DNA from: Ilyonectria destructans
Taxonomy: Eukaryota; Ascomycota; Sordariomycetes; Hypocreales; Nectriaceae
Assembly (NCBI GenBank): GCA_020740775.1
Contig: JAHEWK010000018.1
Coordinates: 868,001-932,000 of the forward strand
DNA: 64,000 nucleotides
Reading direction: 5' to 3'
The notes below the pieces were generated by a model. That model was not told the DNA's origin. It ran no database searches and saw only the letters and a list, made by a program, of their open reading frames with translations. Position 1 is the first letter of the stretch; each line of letters begins with the position of its first letter. The position numbers and the translations under genes were made by a program. Positions 46,487 to 57,391 of this stretch are shown one piece after another.

Positions 46487-47362
46487 TTGGGACTATCTCA
46501 TACTAGGTTCCCCGACCTAGACCACGGGGACCATGGCATAGTCTCGGCGGCAGGGCTTGCAAGATATATGCTGCATAGTTTCCCTAACGTCAGGATCGGG
46601 CTAATGTTTGGCATTGGAGGTGGCGCGTCTAGTCGAAAACATGATATTTGCTTGGGCGATATCGTAGTTAGCGCTTCCTATAACGGCAAGAGCAGTGTCT
46701 TTCAATACGACTTCGGGAAAACAATACAAGGTCAACATTTCATAACAACTGGGTTTCTGAACCAACCCCCAACGGTTCTACGAACAGCAGTCACTGGGCT
46801 CAAGGCCCAGTACGAAGGGGACGGCCACACAATACAAGAAGCAATAAAGAGTATACTGGCTAAGAAACCACGTCTGCAAAAGAAATACCACCGACCAGAG
46901 CCAAGCAATGACCGACTATATCGAAGCCACGTCATTCATCCTGATGAAGATGCAGCTTGCATATTCTCCTATGGCACTGACCAGTCCTGTCTAATTGCAC
47001 GATCAGAACGAGGAGAGGAAGATGATGACCCGACCATTCACTATGGACGAATTGCATCAGCCAACCAGTTGATGAACCATGCATCAATACGCGACAAACT
47101 TGCGTTGGAAAATGACGTATTGTGTTTTGAAATGGAGGCAGCAGGATTGATGAATCAGTTCCCCTGTCTTAACGTTCGAGGCATATGCGACTATTCTGAC
47201 TCGCATCAGAGCATTGAGTGGCAGGGATATGCAGCAATGGCGGCAGCTGCATATGCAAAGAATCTCTCATGTCGAATTGCGAAAACAGAGTGGAGACTGA
47301 GAAGAAGCTCAGTGAAGCTCTGGATTGTCTTTCCAATGGTTAGTGATTTTGAAACCCTGTAG
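46487..47362 (+). pseudogene. Broken nucleoside-phosphorylase-like (PNP_UDP) gene
   Basis: The open frame matches the phosphorylase-like domain that fungi fuse to NACHT, ankyrin or TPR modules: HGIVSAAGLARYMLHSFPN, IGLMFGIGGGASS, DICLGDIVVSAS and CFEMEAAGLMN with RGICDYSDSH. The first 60-70 residues of that domain are missing, and the frame opens without an ATG; the first in-frame ATG (46568) lies inside a core strand. Near 47288 the frame should change by one base, because the family tail continues in another frame as VETEKKLSEALDCLSNG and stops at 47343, while the present frame runs on to 47362. No effector or repeat domain follows. These defects point to a remnant, not an active gene. Confidence 0.7.
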
Positions 47363-47703
47363 TAGGCTTTGGCCCGCTGCTTCCCAAGTAGACCTGGAAA
47401 TCTTTGTTAATACCTGAATAGTCACCAACAGATTGACCACGGTTATCTCGTCGACAACTGATATCAAGACTGCGGTCGCCAATCTATATTAGGATATGGC
47501 ATTGCCACCTTAGGGGGTAGGGTTAGGGTTGAGGTGATTGTAATTAGGTTATTCTCTAAGTTTAATAAGATAATTCTTATGATATAAAATTTCCTTTACC
47601 TTTTTAGGCTAAACACAAAATTTTATCATAATTTTGTTCTGCATTTTATTTGGAGTACTTGGTAAAGCAGTAACGGTTGGATCTGAACAGAAGGACCCTC
47701 AAA
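47363..47703. other. Intergenic; first telomere-like direct repeat inside
   Basis: Holds the left telomere-like repeat (47483-47534), then AT-rich sequence up to the repeat-bearing ORF. No gene is seen. Confidence 0.5.
47483..47534. repeat. Telomere-like direct repeat, left copy
   Basis: Begins TCTATATTAGG and contains TAGGGTTAGGGTT, about two units of the TTAGGG telomere word of filamentous fungi. A related copy in the same orientation lies at 48326-48376. Confidence 0.6.
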
Positions 47704-48273
47704 ATGACCAAGGCTGCAGTAAAATCTATCAAGTCCATTGTTAATAACTACCGAGAGTGTTTCTGTGGGCCAGCTAGAGACAACCTCACAGCTACAATCC
47801 AGCAGAACAAGGATGACGCCAAAGCCCACGATACTATCCAAACAATGAACGGGTGTGAGTGTGGCACAGACAGAGCTAAGCATATTGATTCGGCGTCTGT
47901 CGAGATTATTACGCCAGCACCACTACTACCAGTACCAGCACCAGCACAACCAGCTCCAGTTCCAGTTCCAGTTCCAGTTCCAGTTCCAGTTCCAGTTCCA
48001 GTTCCAGTTCCAGTTCCAGTTCCAGTTCCAGTTCCAGTTCCAGTTCCAGTTCCAGTTCCAGTTCCAGTTCCAGTTCCAGTTCCAGTTCCAGTTCCAGTTC
48101 CAGTTCCAGTTCTAGTTCCAGTTCCAGTTTCAGCTTCAACTTCAACTTCAATTGCAGCTCCAGCTCGAGGAAACCTTAGGCGAACCGCATCAGTACGAAA
48201 TGCAACAAAGAAGGCTTGGAACCCAAGTTTCAGAAAGGAGTCTTGGGCAGGTTATGGAAATAGGGACGAATGA
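47704..48273 (+). CDS. Hypothetical protein with Pro-Val repeat
   Basis: Single ORF of 189 residues from the ATG at 47704. Residues 1-75 are an ordinary hydrophilic sequence with six cysteine or glycine-cysteine positions (ECFCGP, GCECG). Then comes a run of Pro-Val dipeptides, encoded by 28 copies of GTTCCA, followed by a degenerate Ser/Thr stretch and a basic tail ([19 protein letters not shown]). I do not recognise a family. The repeat keeps all reading frames open on both strands, so length alone is weak evidence of a gene; the non-repeat ends are the better support. Telomere-like repeats sit on both sides. Confidence 0.45.
   Translation: MTKAAVKSIKSIVNNYRECFCGPARDNLTATIQQNKDDAKAHDTIQTMNGCECGTDRAKHIDSASVEIITPAPLLPVPAPAQPAPVPVPVPVPVPVPVPVPVPVPVPVPVPVPVPVPVPVPVPVPVPVPVPVPVPVLVPVPVSASTSTSIAAPARGNLRRTASVRNATKKAWNPSFRKESWAGYGNRDE
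47959..48126. repeat. GTTCCA hexanucleotide tandem repeat, 28 units
   Basis: 28 adjacent hexamers, 27 identical and one with a C-to-T change (GTTCTA at 48109). A degenerate tail continues to about 48168. On + frames it reads Pro-Val, Gln-Phe or Ser-Ser, and on - frames Glu-Leu. Confidence 0.95.
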
Positions 48274-49002
48274 GTGGCATAAAATATCTAGCACGGTGGC
48301 AAAGGGCATCTACTGCGACCCAGTATCTATATTAGGGTATAATATACTGCTATCTTAAGGGTTAGGATTAGGGTGAGTATAAAGATCTTTAAGCTAAATC
48401 ATAAAGTATATAACAAGACTTAGTATACGGAGTAACGCGGCAGAGGACACTAACATTGTACCTATATCAAGTAAGCGAGTAATGCAGTACATTATTTTGG
48501 ATCAGGACTTTATGCTTCCCACTGTATGTATCTATTCAACTCGAGCTTGGCTTCTTTTCTCTCCAGCTCTCCCGAGTTTGACAACACCCGTGCGTGCGCG
48601 CCGGCACGGCAGCATCCAAGCAATTTACCCTAGAGCCACTCATGAAAGAAGGCAAGAACACAATCAGTGTCACTGTACCTACTGGTGCTGCAAGCGTATG
48701 GTGTCCCTCTCACATCTTGCGTGGAGGCTTAAATGATTAGAATAGTCAATATCAAACTGTACATTGCTATTGTCTGCCAGATACAAGAATAGTAAGTTTA
48801 TCATGCCAGATGATTTACGAAAAGTTTAAGAGACTCTAGCATGTCTAAGCTGTAGCGATAATCACTCTGCCATGGACTACCCGTATCCCCCAAGAATATG
48901 AGGGAAAAGTCAAATTACAACTCCGATGTCGACAAGGCAATATTCCTTGGCTGTAAGCCGGATAGGCTAATTGCTGCGACTCTATTGTACATCCGCGTGC
49001 TG
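48274..49002. other. Intergenic with second telomere-like repeat
   Basis: Holds the right telomere-like copy (48326-48376). The rest shows no gene. Confidence 0.5.
48326..48376. repeat. Telomere-like direct repeat, right copy
   Basis: Begins TCTATATTAGGG and contains AAGGGTTAGGATTAGGGTGAG. It aligns with 47483-47534 in the same orientation with scattered changes. Confidence 0.6.
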
Positions 49003-50359
49003 TCATTCAATCTCTTCTACTCGTACCTTTGTCTGAACTAACTCTAATTGACTACCATTCCCTAGGCTTTCCGTTCCCTCTTCTGATGGGCCGCAATCTA
49101 GTTCATTCCACGTAAGACTCTCAGAACGCGTTTTCTTCCTCGAGCACGGATTCATTTTTACTCCTGCATGCGATGGCCTCGATTTAGCGTCACTATTTGA
49201 CTTGCCTCCATAGCCTTCGCCGTCTTTGCTAAAGTATGGTCTCAAGGAAGGTAGACATGCAACAATGATGCCAATGTGGCAGTCGAGAGCGCTCCACATT
49301 ACTATTACAGTTAGCTATTTAGGCCCACGGACGACTACAAGCTCTCATAGGAGGAGCATTACACTCACAAACTAAGCCGACAGGGGTCGAGTCGCGTATG
49401 TCTGCTTTCTCGATCGTGATGAAGCGGAGTAGGGTAAATAAAATGTCGATAAGACCAAGGAGGAATGTGAAATAGATCCCGATCTTTAGTGACCTCCTAA
49501 CGTTTAAAGTGGGCACAATAAGCCAAGGGAGAGCGAAAACTACCAAAGTTAGTGTTCTTTGTCTCGTAAACTACCAATTTCTCAAGTGCGTTTGGCCCAA
49601 CTCACTCAAAAGATCTCCGAAGAAGTGGAGACTCCAATTGATCTCGAAACCAAGCTTAGTTCTTGATGTGGGACATGTTGATTGGGGATCCAAGTCCCTA
49701 TTTTGCGTATCAGCGAGAACTGCTTTATTGGGAGGACGGTTAATATTCCTACCAATTCGTCTCAAAGGGTGTGCAGATACAAAATGTGACCAAGATTGTC
49801 GTCACATACGCGATGGCAACATAAGTAATTACAGTCCATAGGAAGATTCTCCGCTTGCGCATAAACTCTGGGAATATTTGCAAGTACATGGAAAGAAGCG
49901 CCGCCTTGGAAAGGTACAATGTTGTACAGAGAGGGATATTTGCTACCCAGAATGTCTGAGGTTGATCCTGTCAGCTGCCATGCCATCAACCAAATATCCA
50001 GCGAAATCCCAGTTCTCACCTTGAAAATTTTAGGGATATTTTCTGGGTCTCCACGAAAGCTCTCCATTGTCGTCGTCACGTGAGGGTCAAGTGCGCCTAA
50101 CATGTTGAACCTGATAAATAACCATATGGAGGTAAGGCCAACAAGCAACGTTAGCACCATGATTATGTCGCTGACCAGTAATTTTCGCTTTTGGATCCTG
50201 AGGCGGAGATATAAACGAGCGACGATGACCCCGGCGGCGATGGCAAGGGGCGTGAACCCCGTAGCCTACAGCGAGTCAGTATTTGAGTAGTGATGGCGCA
50301 AATGCTTCGTAGGGAGACCAAACCATCACCACCGCCGGCGTCGGGCCGTGACGAACCAT
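49003..50359 (-). CDS. Fungal rhodopsin-domain (SAT4-type) integral membrane protein
   Basis: Six exons (50359-50324, 50265-50020, 49955-49753, 49697-49606, 49539-49369, 49301-49003) join in frame to 348 residues. Family marks are seen in order: IIMVLTLLVGL after a basic loop, ANIPLCTTLYLSKAALLSMY, the cysteine-bearing loop FETNWDLDPQSTCP formed across intron 3, FALPWLIVPTLNVRRSLK, and WSALDCHIGIIVACLPSLRP in the last helix. The C-terminal tail is hydrophilic. These seven-helix proteins resemble PTH11-type receptors, but most have no known ligand. The tiny first exon (12 codons) is the least certain part; its GTTTGG donor is weak but the TACTGAC branch is good. A second, broken gene of this family lies at 57.4 kb. 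Confidence 0.8.
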
Positions 50360-51157
50360 GGCTGCCGAAATGAACTAGCTCAATCGATAAAATAGTAGAT
50401 CTAGCGACTAGACGCCCTACGGGTTCGTGTAGGGTCTCAGTCGAGGCGACGTCATCAATCGTTTCTCGTGAGGGGATGATGGAGCGATGTTGGAGATGGG
50501 CCGTGGAAGGCGACTGTGGGACGCGACGGTGGAAGGACCACGCAGAAGACATGTGATACACAAGGCTCTGCATTCCTTAAATGCTCTGACTCAAGGCTGA
50601 GACACGCAGCTGTTTACGGGGAGGTCGGAGCAACAACAATGGCTTGCGTAGGGTTCAAGCTAGCTCGCTCAACTAGGCATGGCACATTCTCGCCAGATGT
50701 CAACAGAACGCCCAGGAGGCATCCTCAAATTAGATCCATGCTAGATTTGGCGAGGCCTCAACAGCATTCTTGATAAGTAATCAATCCGTGCTGGCCATCG
50801 ATCGTAAGCTTGGCAGATTCCCATGAAACTTTGGGCCGAGACGTTGTAAGTTGCTCCACTCAAGACGTGGCAGCATGCCCGCCATCTTGGCTCCTGGGAT
50901 GGTTTCAGGAAAAAGAAAAGAGACATCATTTTGAAGCTAAAATAAGCCATTTGCGCCATCGTGCGCCCCTTTTGGTCAGAAAGAACTGAGATGACCACCA
51001 TGACAAATGCCCTAAAATTGGGGTACTCGAATTTTGCACAATTGCCATACCCAGTGGTCAATCTAGCATTTATCTTCATCGCGTGGGAGTTCGTGTGGTC
51101 GAGAAATGACACATACAATATAGAGGCAAGTTCCCTTCCCCTCATCTACCCTCTGCC
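50360..51157. other. Intergenic, no supported gene
   Basis: An open frame on the minus strand (51145-50741) has no recognisable domain and poor codon pattern. I do not call a gene. Confidence 0.5.
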
Positions 51158-52440
51158 CTAGATAACACCAAGACGCGCGATGAAGCAATCGCCATTCTCG
51201 CCATAGAATACCCAGATGGTCCACTTCGAATTATCACTCATTGTGGGGACCTGCTCGACGACCTCGCTGACGTCCTTCGAGATCCTCTTGTCGCCCTCGC
51301 TCAGGGAGTGGAGTATTGACAAGTTGAGCGACCAGGCGGATTGGCGACCATCTCCATCAGCGCGGATGAATTCGATCGTGTCGATAACTCAGGCTCACCG
51401 GGATTTTCCTCGACGCGCCCAGCTCTGATTTTGGCCGCCACGAGGTCGAATTGCACTCCACACTCCGGGAGCGGGATGAACACATCCTTGGCCCAGACCA
51501 CGCCAACGGTGCACAGAATCATGTCCGCGCCGGCTTCGTTGACAATCTTGAAGCTGAAGAATCCTCGCAGACTCAAGCGGCCGTCTTTGGGATGCGTCCA
51601 TGTGTAGGATTTAATGTCCTTTATCGCGGCCAAGTTTGCCGCAGCTGCTTTCGTGTCAGCATCAGTCGGCTTAGTCTCACCAGTCGCGTCAGCGTCCTCT
51701 TCTCGCTGCTTGACGGCGGTGTCCCAGACATTGCAGTCAGAAGTTGCGAAGGCGATGGAGTGGATGAATGGCTTTTTAATCTTATTGACAGTCTTAGTAC
51801 CCTCGCGCACACCGACCTCAGTAATAATCTCAGAGCCGTCGGCGGCCAAGTTCCAGATTTGGCTGGTGTGGCCACTGCAAGTGCCATGAGACTTATGATA
51901 TCCTTGGAGCAACTCATTTGGATGTCTGAACGACTTGGTCGACAGACCATATGGAGATCTAGGAAGGGCGGAACGTGGCATCGAGCGACTCGAGATCGTT
52001 GTTCCACTTTGCAAAAGAGGGCACCTGAGCCTCCGAGTAGAGGCCAGTGCAGGCCTGCATTAAGTACTCTTGGGCCTTTGCGACCACCCGCACAGTGGAA
52101 ACATACAGCCGCAAGGCGTATTCTGATACCGGGCGGTCCAGTTTGAACAGGAGGCAGAACGTCGGGGGGCTCGACTAGCGGGACATATCCCAACAACAAA
52201 GCAGCATTGGGGTCCTTGACACAGCGTTTGGCATTCTCTAGTGACGACGCACGACCTAGCCAGGAAAGGTATGCAGTTAGCATGAGTCTGATAGATACGC
52301 GAGTTCAATTGACATACCAAAAGCCGTTGTTCAAAGACCAACGGGTTTAGAAAGTAGGCATCACAGATCGCATCAGTTGAGAGCAGTGAGTTCTTCGCCA
52401 CAAGGTCGACCTCTTTGACAATCTTGGGCTTCGCTGCTGG
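51158..52440 (-). pseudogene. Degenerate or unusually spliced gene of unknown function
   Basis: Reading leftwards, blocks with clear coding-like codon choice follow one another in different frames: NSLLSTDAICDAYFLNPLV (about 52400-52320), ENAKRCVKDPNAALLLGY (about 52250), KLDRPVSEYALRLYVSTV (about 52130-51960, closed by TAG at 51961), a long block ending RAGRVEENP (to 51399), and SKWTIWVFYGENGDCFIARL (to the stop at 51158). Two joints can be explained by introns: GTATGT with a CTAAC branch near 52320, and 51398-51352. The change next to the C6 run at 52164-52169 looks like a one-base slip, and no ATG opens the first block. I do not recognise the protein family. It is either a decaying gene or one with errors in the sequence. 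Confidence 0.4.
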
Positions 52441-53528
52441 GAATTTGCAGTTTTTGGATGTTGGATCAGGTCTTGATCAACGACGCAGTTGCCCCGTTCA
52501 ACAGAAATCTAGCAAACGTATCCGGCAACGGCAATTCAAATGAGAATGGAAACAACGAGTCATCAAAGGAGTCACCAAACGATAACGAAAAAGATAGAAC
52601 GAAGGGGACGAAGAATCCCACCGCAAAAGCAAACGGTGATGAGCTCATGGAAAATATCCTCAACGGTTTACAATCGACATCCAATTCCTCGAGCTCATCA
52701 GCTCAAACCAAACGGAAAAAATCTGCTAAGTGAAGCCGAGACTGACCAACACGGTGGATGAAGCCAACGAGGGAATAGGTCCTAAAAAGTACAATCCTCT
52801 TATGAGGCAGATAGCAGACTCGGGTATCAAAAGCACCTCCCTTTTGGTTGCATTCCGCACATGGAGTCCCAGGCATACGGTATCGATTGTACTTCAGGAC
52901 CCGGCAAGAGAGAACTCCCAAACTATGTGCTAGGTGTAGCGGGGATATGTCATATATCATTGTCTGGGTTCTATTTGCAAGAGGCTACGCGTTTGAATTG
53001 CTGGAAATGGAAGTGATCTACACAGGGGTTCCAGTACTCCATAGCCAGTGCACTAACGCTCCGGTGGCGTGGCGGGGCAAAAGCTCCTCCCGATGCAGTG
53101 TGCCCACTAAATGAAGCCCATTTGCACGCCCGGCACGTTTTTGCCGAATTTCTGCTCTTTTGCCAGGGAAGCTCAAGTCTATGACGTCGCGACAACGGCC
53201 AAAAAGAAACTTGTTCGCAATAAGGCGCACAACAGCGTAGTGCCACAAAGGGATTTTGCTGTTTTACATCTGGCGATCTAGGAAAAGTGGCAGTAGAAAT
53301 GGGGCTTCTATGACGCTGGTGACGGCGTGACGTCAAGCATTGCCCAGCCATGTTTTGAATCGCGATCGCGTCAGGGACCTTCATATAGAGCCGCGGGTGT
53401 CTCCCGTTGTTTAATCCAATTCTCTATTGACAATAAGCTTATCCATCTCGCCACCGTCAAAGTCCATTGACTTTAGCAACAGCGGTTAACTTTGTAGGCT
53501 GCCTTTGCCTCGCCCCATCACCACCAAG
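52441..53528. other. Intergenic, low-complexity stretch, no supported gene
   Basis: 52458-52733 is open but encodes Asn/Ser/Lys-rich low-complexity sequence without a recognisable domain. 53400-53528 is the probable leader of the PAP2 gene. Confidence 0.45.
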
Positions 53529-54691
53529 ATGGGCTTCTTCAACCGCAACCGCGAGACGACGACTCGCGATCACAGACTGTCCGGCAAGTCGCATTCTCGC
53601 CGCCATGAGCCGTACAGCATGTCTACGCGGCCAACCTTCGGCCAGTGGTTGAAGCATACTTGGCTGGATATTCTCACCATGGCCATCATGGGCGCGATTG
53701 GACTCGGAGTAAGTCATGCCAGCCATCTAACGTTACTAGACCAATGCTTACCTCATTCCCCTCGCAGGTTTACATGGCGCACCCAGCACCCTCAAGGTCC
53801 TTTGCTGTCACATTTTCCGATGGCGAGATCGTGTACCCCGAGTTTGCGTATCCTCTGAGAGATGAAATCGTCCCCATCTGGGCCGCCGCCCTGTTGGCGA
53901 GCTTGGTCCCCATCCTCATCTTTCTCCTGATGCAAATCCGAATTCGCTCCTTCTGGGACCTCAACAATGCTGTTATTGGTCTCCTGTACTCTCTCATCTC
54001 GGCCGCCGTGTTCCAGGTCTTCGTCAAGTGGCTTATCGGAGGCTTGCGTCCACACTTCCTAGACGTCTGCAAGCCAGATGTCAGCCTGGCCAATGACCAG
54101 GGTTACAACAAGAAAGGCTACTTGCAATTATACTATACCAAGGAAATCTGCACGGGCGACCCAGACCAGATTGACGACAGCCTCGAAGCTTTCCCAAGTG
54201 GCCACACCACTGCGGCATTCGCAGGTTTCATCTACCTCTACCTGTACCTCAACGCCAAGCTCAAGGTCTTCTCCAACTATCACCCTGCTATGTGGAAGCT
54301 CATTGCCATCTACGCTCCTGTTCTCGGCGCTGTCTTAATCGGAGGTGCGCTCACCATTGACAAGTTCCACAACTGGTACGATGTCGTCGCCGGCGCCATC
54401 ATCGGCACAATGATGGCATTTTCCGCGTACAGAATGACATACGCTGCCGTGTGGGACTGGCGATTCAATCACATTCCGCTCAACCGAGGCTCCCCATTTA
54501 TGTACGCTATCGAAGGTGGCGAGTTGACTGATGCTGTCTTCACGAGGAAAGCCGGCTGGGGAGGTTATGGGGGAAGTATTGCAGGAGATAAGCATCGTCA
54601 CAATGATCAGGTGGATGGACACCACATGACTCCAACAATTCCTCGGAGAGCCGTAGGAAGTGGTCGAAGAGCTCCCGAGGATTTGGTCTAA
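53529..54691 (+). CDS. PAP2-family lipid phosphate phosphatase
   Basis: Exons 53529-53708 and 53768-54691 (59-nt intron, CTAAC-like branch) give 367 residues. The phosphatase motifs are Lys147 with Arg154-Pro155 (KWLIGGLRPHF), PSGH at 203-206 (EAFPSGHTTAAFAG) and His261 with Asp265 (DKFHNWYDVVAG). The arginine usual in the third motif is not visible; fungal members with TIDKFH at this place are familiar to me, so I do not read it as inactivation. About six hydrophobic segments place it in an internal or vacuolar membrane, where it would dephosphorylate diacylglycerol pyrophosphate or phosphatidic acid. The start codon follows an ACCAAG context and the N-terminus is basic and soluble. Confidence 0.92.
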
Positions 54692-55098
54692 TAGCGGCTC
54701 GTCCAGTTTCGGACATGTTTCCTCGGTTAGATACCCCATTTTTTCTGTAGCCAAGACTTCAGATTATTTACATCATTTGCGATCCTTGTCCTTATCTTCA
54801 ATGCTGTGGATACAGTCTACCATTTAAGTATCCTTGCTATCAGGGTACAATAATCCCAGGTTCAATAGTAAATAGGCTAAAGACGGGAGAATCATTCGCA
54901 GAATATAACAGTAGGTCTACCTTGCTAGACTAGATACTACAGTTCCGTGCAAAAAAAAAAACGACAACGCTCAAATTGGAAATTACCGTAATTATTTATA
55001 GTATACTTTTTAACAATTCTATATAAAATAGTTATATACTTTAAAAACTTTAAATATTTATTTTCTATTAGAATATAGCTTTAAATTAAATATTCTCT

Positions 55099-55162
55099 TT
55101 TTAATTACTTAAATATTTATTCTATTCTATTTTTAATTACTTAAATATTTATTCTATTCTAT
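55099..55162. repeat. AT-rich tandem duplication, 32-nt period
   Basis: TTAATTACTTAAATATTTAT and the following nine bases occur twice with a period of 32 nt (first copy from 55101, second from 55133). Confidence 0.7.
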
Positions 55163-56806
55163 TTTAAATATACTTTAAGTTAAGTAGTAGAAATAAACTC
55201 AGTAAAGGAAAATTCTATTTATATTAAAATCTCTAGTTAAATCTATAAAAATATATTAAAGATTATTATTCTCTTTACAGTATTACTTACCCTTTTAGTA
55301 TCCGGAAATATATTTGGAAAATAGATAATCTAGCTTGAGATATTTATTATAGATTTCTTAAAATATACTATTTTAGTGTAATATCGGCATGATGTCAGTT
55401 TCTTTGCACGCCCACTGTACTTAAAGGATCAGCTCGGCCTTTACTAGAAAGGGCATGCTATTTCCCTTTCTCCAATTCAATTTTTCGAGACAGTCTTTGT
55501 CGTTGCCTTGCTATTTGACTAGCTGTTGCAGCAGCTCTTATCCCTTTATTCTCATTCCTTTTTATCTCATCATGTTCAGAAGCATCTGATCAAGCGCTTG
55601 CCCTTTTTACTCATACCGAAATTCCTTACTAGTCTTGGCTGCAGGACCTCCTTTCAACCCGGACTCTAGGGTATCTCAGACTCTCGCTGTCGCGGGCCCT
55701 GTCCGCACTAAGTGCATCTCCCACCAACAAATTATAGAGCCAAGCAGTAATATACCAGAAGATAAAATCAGGACTCGAATGCTTGTGGCCATACTCGCAC
55801 TGGGAGAGTCGGTGCGTGTATCAGACAGGATCGATTGGTTGATACAGCTTGTTGACGATAGAAGATCTTGTCTCCTTCCTTGCCTAACAGGGAGGAAGGC
55901 TAGCTATTTCATCCCTCGGGATCCTGCTGATCCGGATGTCAGATTAGGTTGCCCCGGCTATGAGGCTTGAACGGACGCATTCCTAGGCTTGTGGATACAT
56001 TCCTAATCTTGTGGGTCCATGGCGATGAGCAACGGAAGCGAGTCTTAGTAGGACGACGATTCATAGGCAGAAATCATCGCCGGTATTCGATGGAACTAGT
56101 AGATCCGCGAGAATGGAACCCCGCATAATTAAGTTTCGTAGGGCGGCTCGCAGGGTCCAGCGTGGCTTTAAAAGAGACATGAAGGGAGATTCTTTGCGAT
56201 CGGCACTTGGACAAACTCAAGATCAGCAGCCACACGTATGCCACCCTCGTAGCTCGAGTCAGGAGATAAAAGTATGGGACGGCGGGGAGCCGGAAAGTTA
56301 CTGTAGAACTGGAAATGCAATGCCAAACGCGTCCGTCCTTTGCCGGCGCTCAGACATTTCGCGGACGGGGACTGACCATCTTTTACACCGGGGGTTTCAG
56401 CTATGGTGAGGTGGCAATGAGATGGCTTAAGAGGCGGCAGGCACGAGACCAGATGGTTACGAAATTGGCAATGGCGTTAAATTGATTCCGCGCTAGGAAT
56501 CTTGCGAGGGCTTGGGGATGTGTGGTACTTGCGAAGGTCAGGCTACTAGTTAAGACCTTGTGGTGACTTCGGCCGCCGCCGTCGCGTTGGACCGCATAAA
56601 ATCATGCGTTCTCTTATATAGATATAAGGGACCTGGTTTTATTAGTATTTTCCTTATGACTTAATATTCTCTTAAATGCTGTTTATAAAAGACAGGTCCG
56701 ATAACCCTCCCTAGGTTTTCTTAAGTCACTGTTTAGTATATTCCCTCTGACAAGATCCAAGACCCTTGTCAATACTGCTTACGCCTTGACGCACATGCTG
56801 CGTGGT

Positions 56807-56846
56807 AGGCTGAAGGAGGCTGAAGGAGGCTGAAAGAGGCTGAAGG
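56807..56846. repeat. 10-nt tandem repeat, four units
   Basis: Four copies of AGGCTGAAGG in a row; the third has one change (AGGCTGAAAG). Confidence 0.85.
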
Positions 56847-57391
56847 TCAAAGCGTCGGCGATCATCAGGGGCTAAGCAGGAACTTGCTGCCATTTTCTAT
56901 ATGTGCACTCCATTTTCGCCCATTATTTGAGTAAACCTGCGCCACATTCTTTTCGTAGTATCCATATCTTGATGTCATTTAGGCAAACGAAGAGCCTTGC
57001 CTCATTGGACGACATTAACACTTAACATTCATAGCACGTGTGTAATAATGGTGCAAATAAACGGGAACCGTCTTGTCTCGGCAGCTTCCGCCCTCCTTAC
57101 AGGGCTGAGGGCTAGACAACCGCGTTTGGAAATTGCGGCTGGTCTCGATTCGGAAAGGCCCTAACCACGGCCTATATGCCACGGCCGGTATGTTATGGCG
57201 CGATACTTATTGGCTGGGTCTGGGCTGTTTCTGGCTGCTTATGGCTGTTACTGGGACCCCACGCAACCGAGTGAATCAAGGGGCGCTGGTCAGTTATATA
57301 ATGTATATCCCGATACCGCTGCCCAGCCTGCGGCAATCATGCTACTACTGTACCGTGATTCCCCGCGCCCAGAAAGAATCGACGAACCAAG

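Larger units (their letters stand above)
54692..57391. other. Gene-poor region with AT-rich block
   Basis: 54950-55390 is very AT-rich. Beyond it, open frames at about 55635-55970 and 56113-56409 match nothing I know and lack good start contexts. No gene is supported in these 2.7 kb. Confidence 0.55.

Noticed and set aside
50741..51145. 134-codon open frame on the minus strand
   Set aside because: No recognisable domain, odd composition, and located just 3' of a degenerate gene.
52458..52733. 91-codon Asn/Ser/Lys-rich open frame
   Set aside because: Low-complexity sequence alone does not support a gene.
55635..55970. 111-codon open frame
   Set aside because: Opens without ATG and matches nothing known to me.
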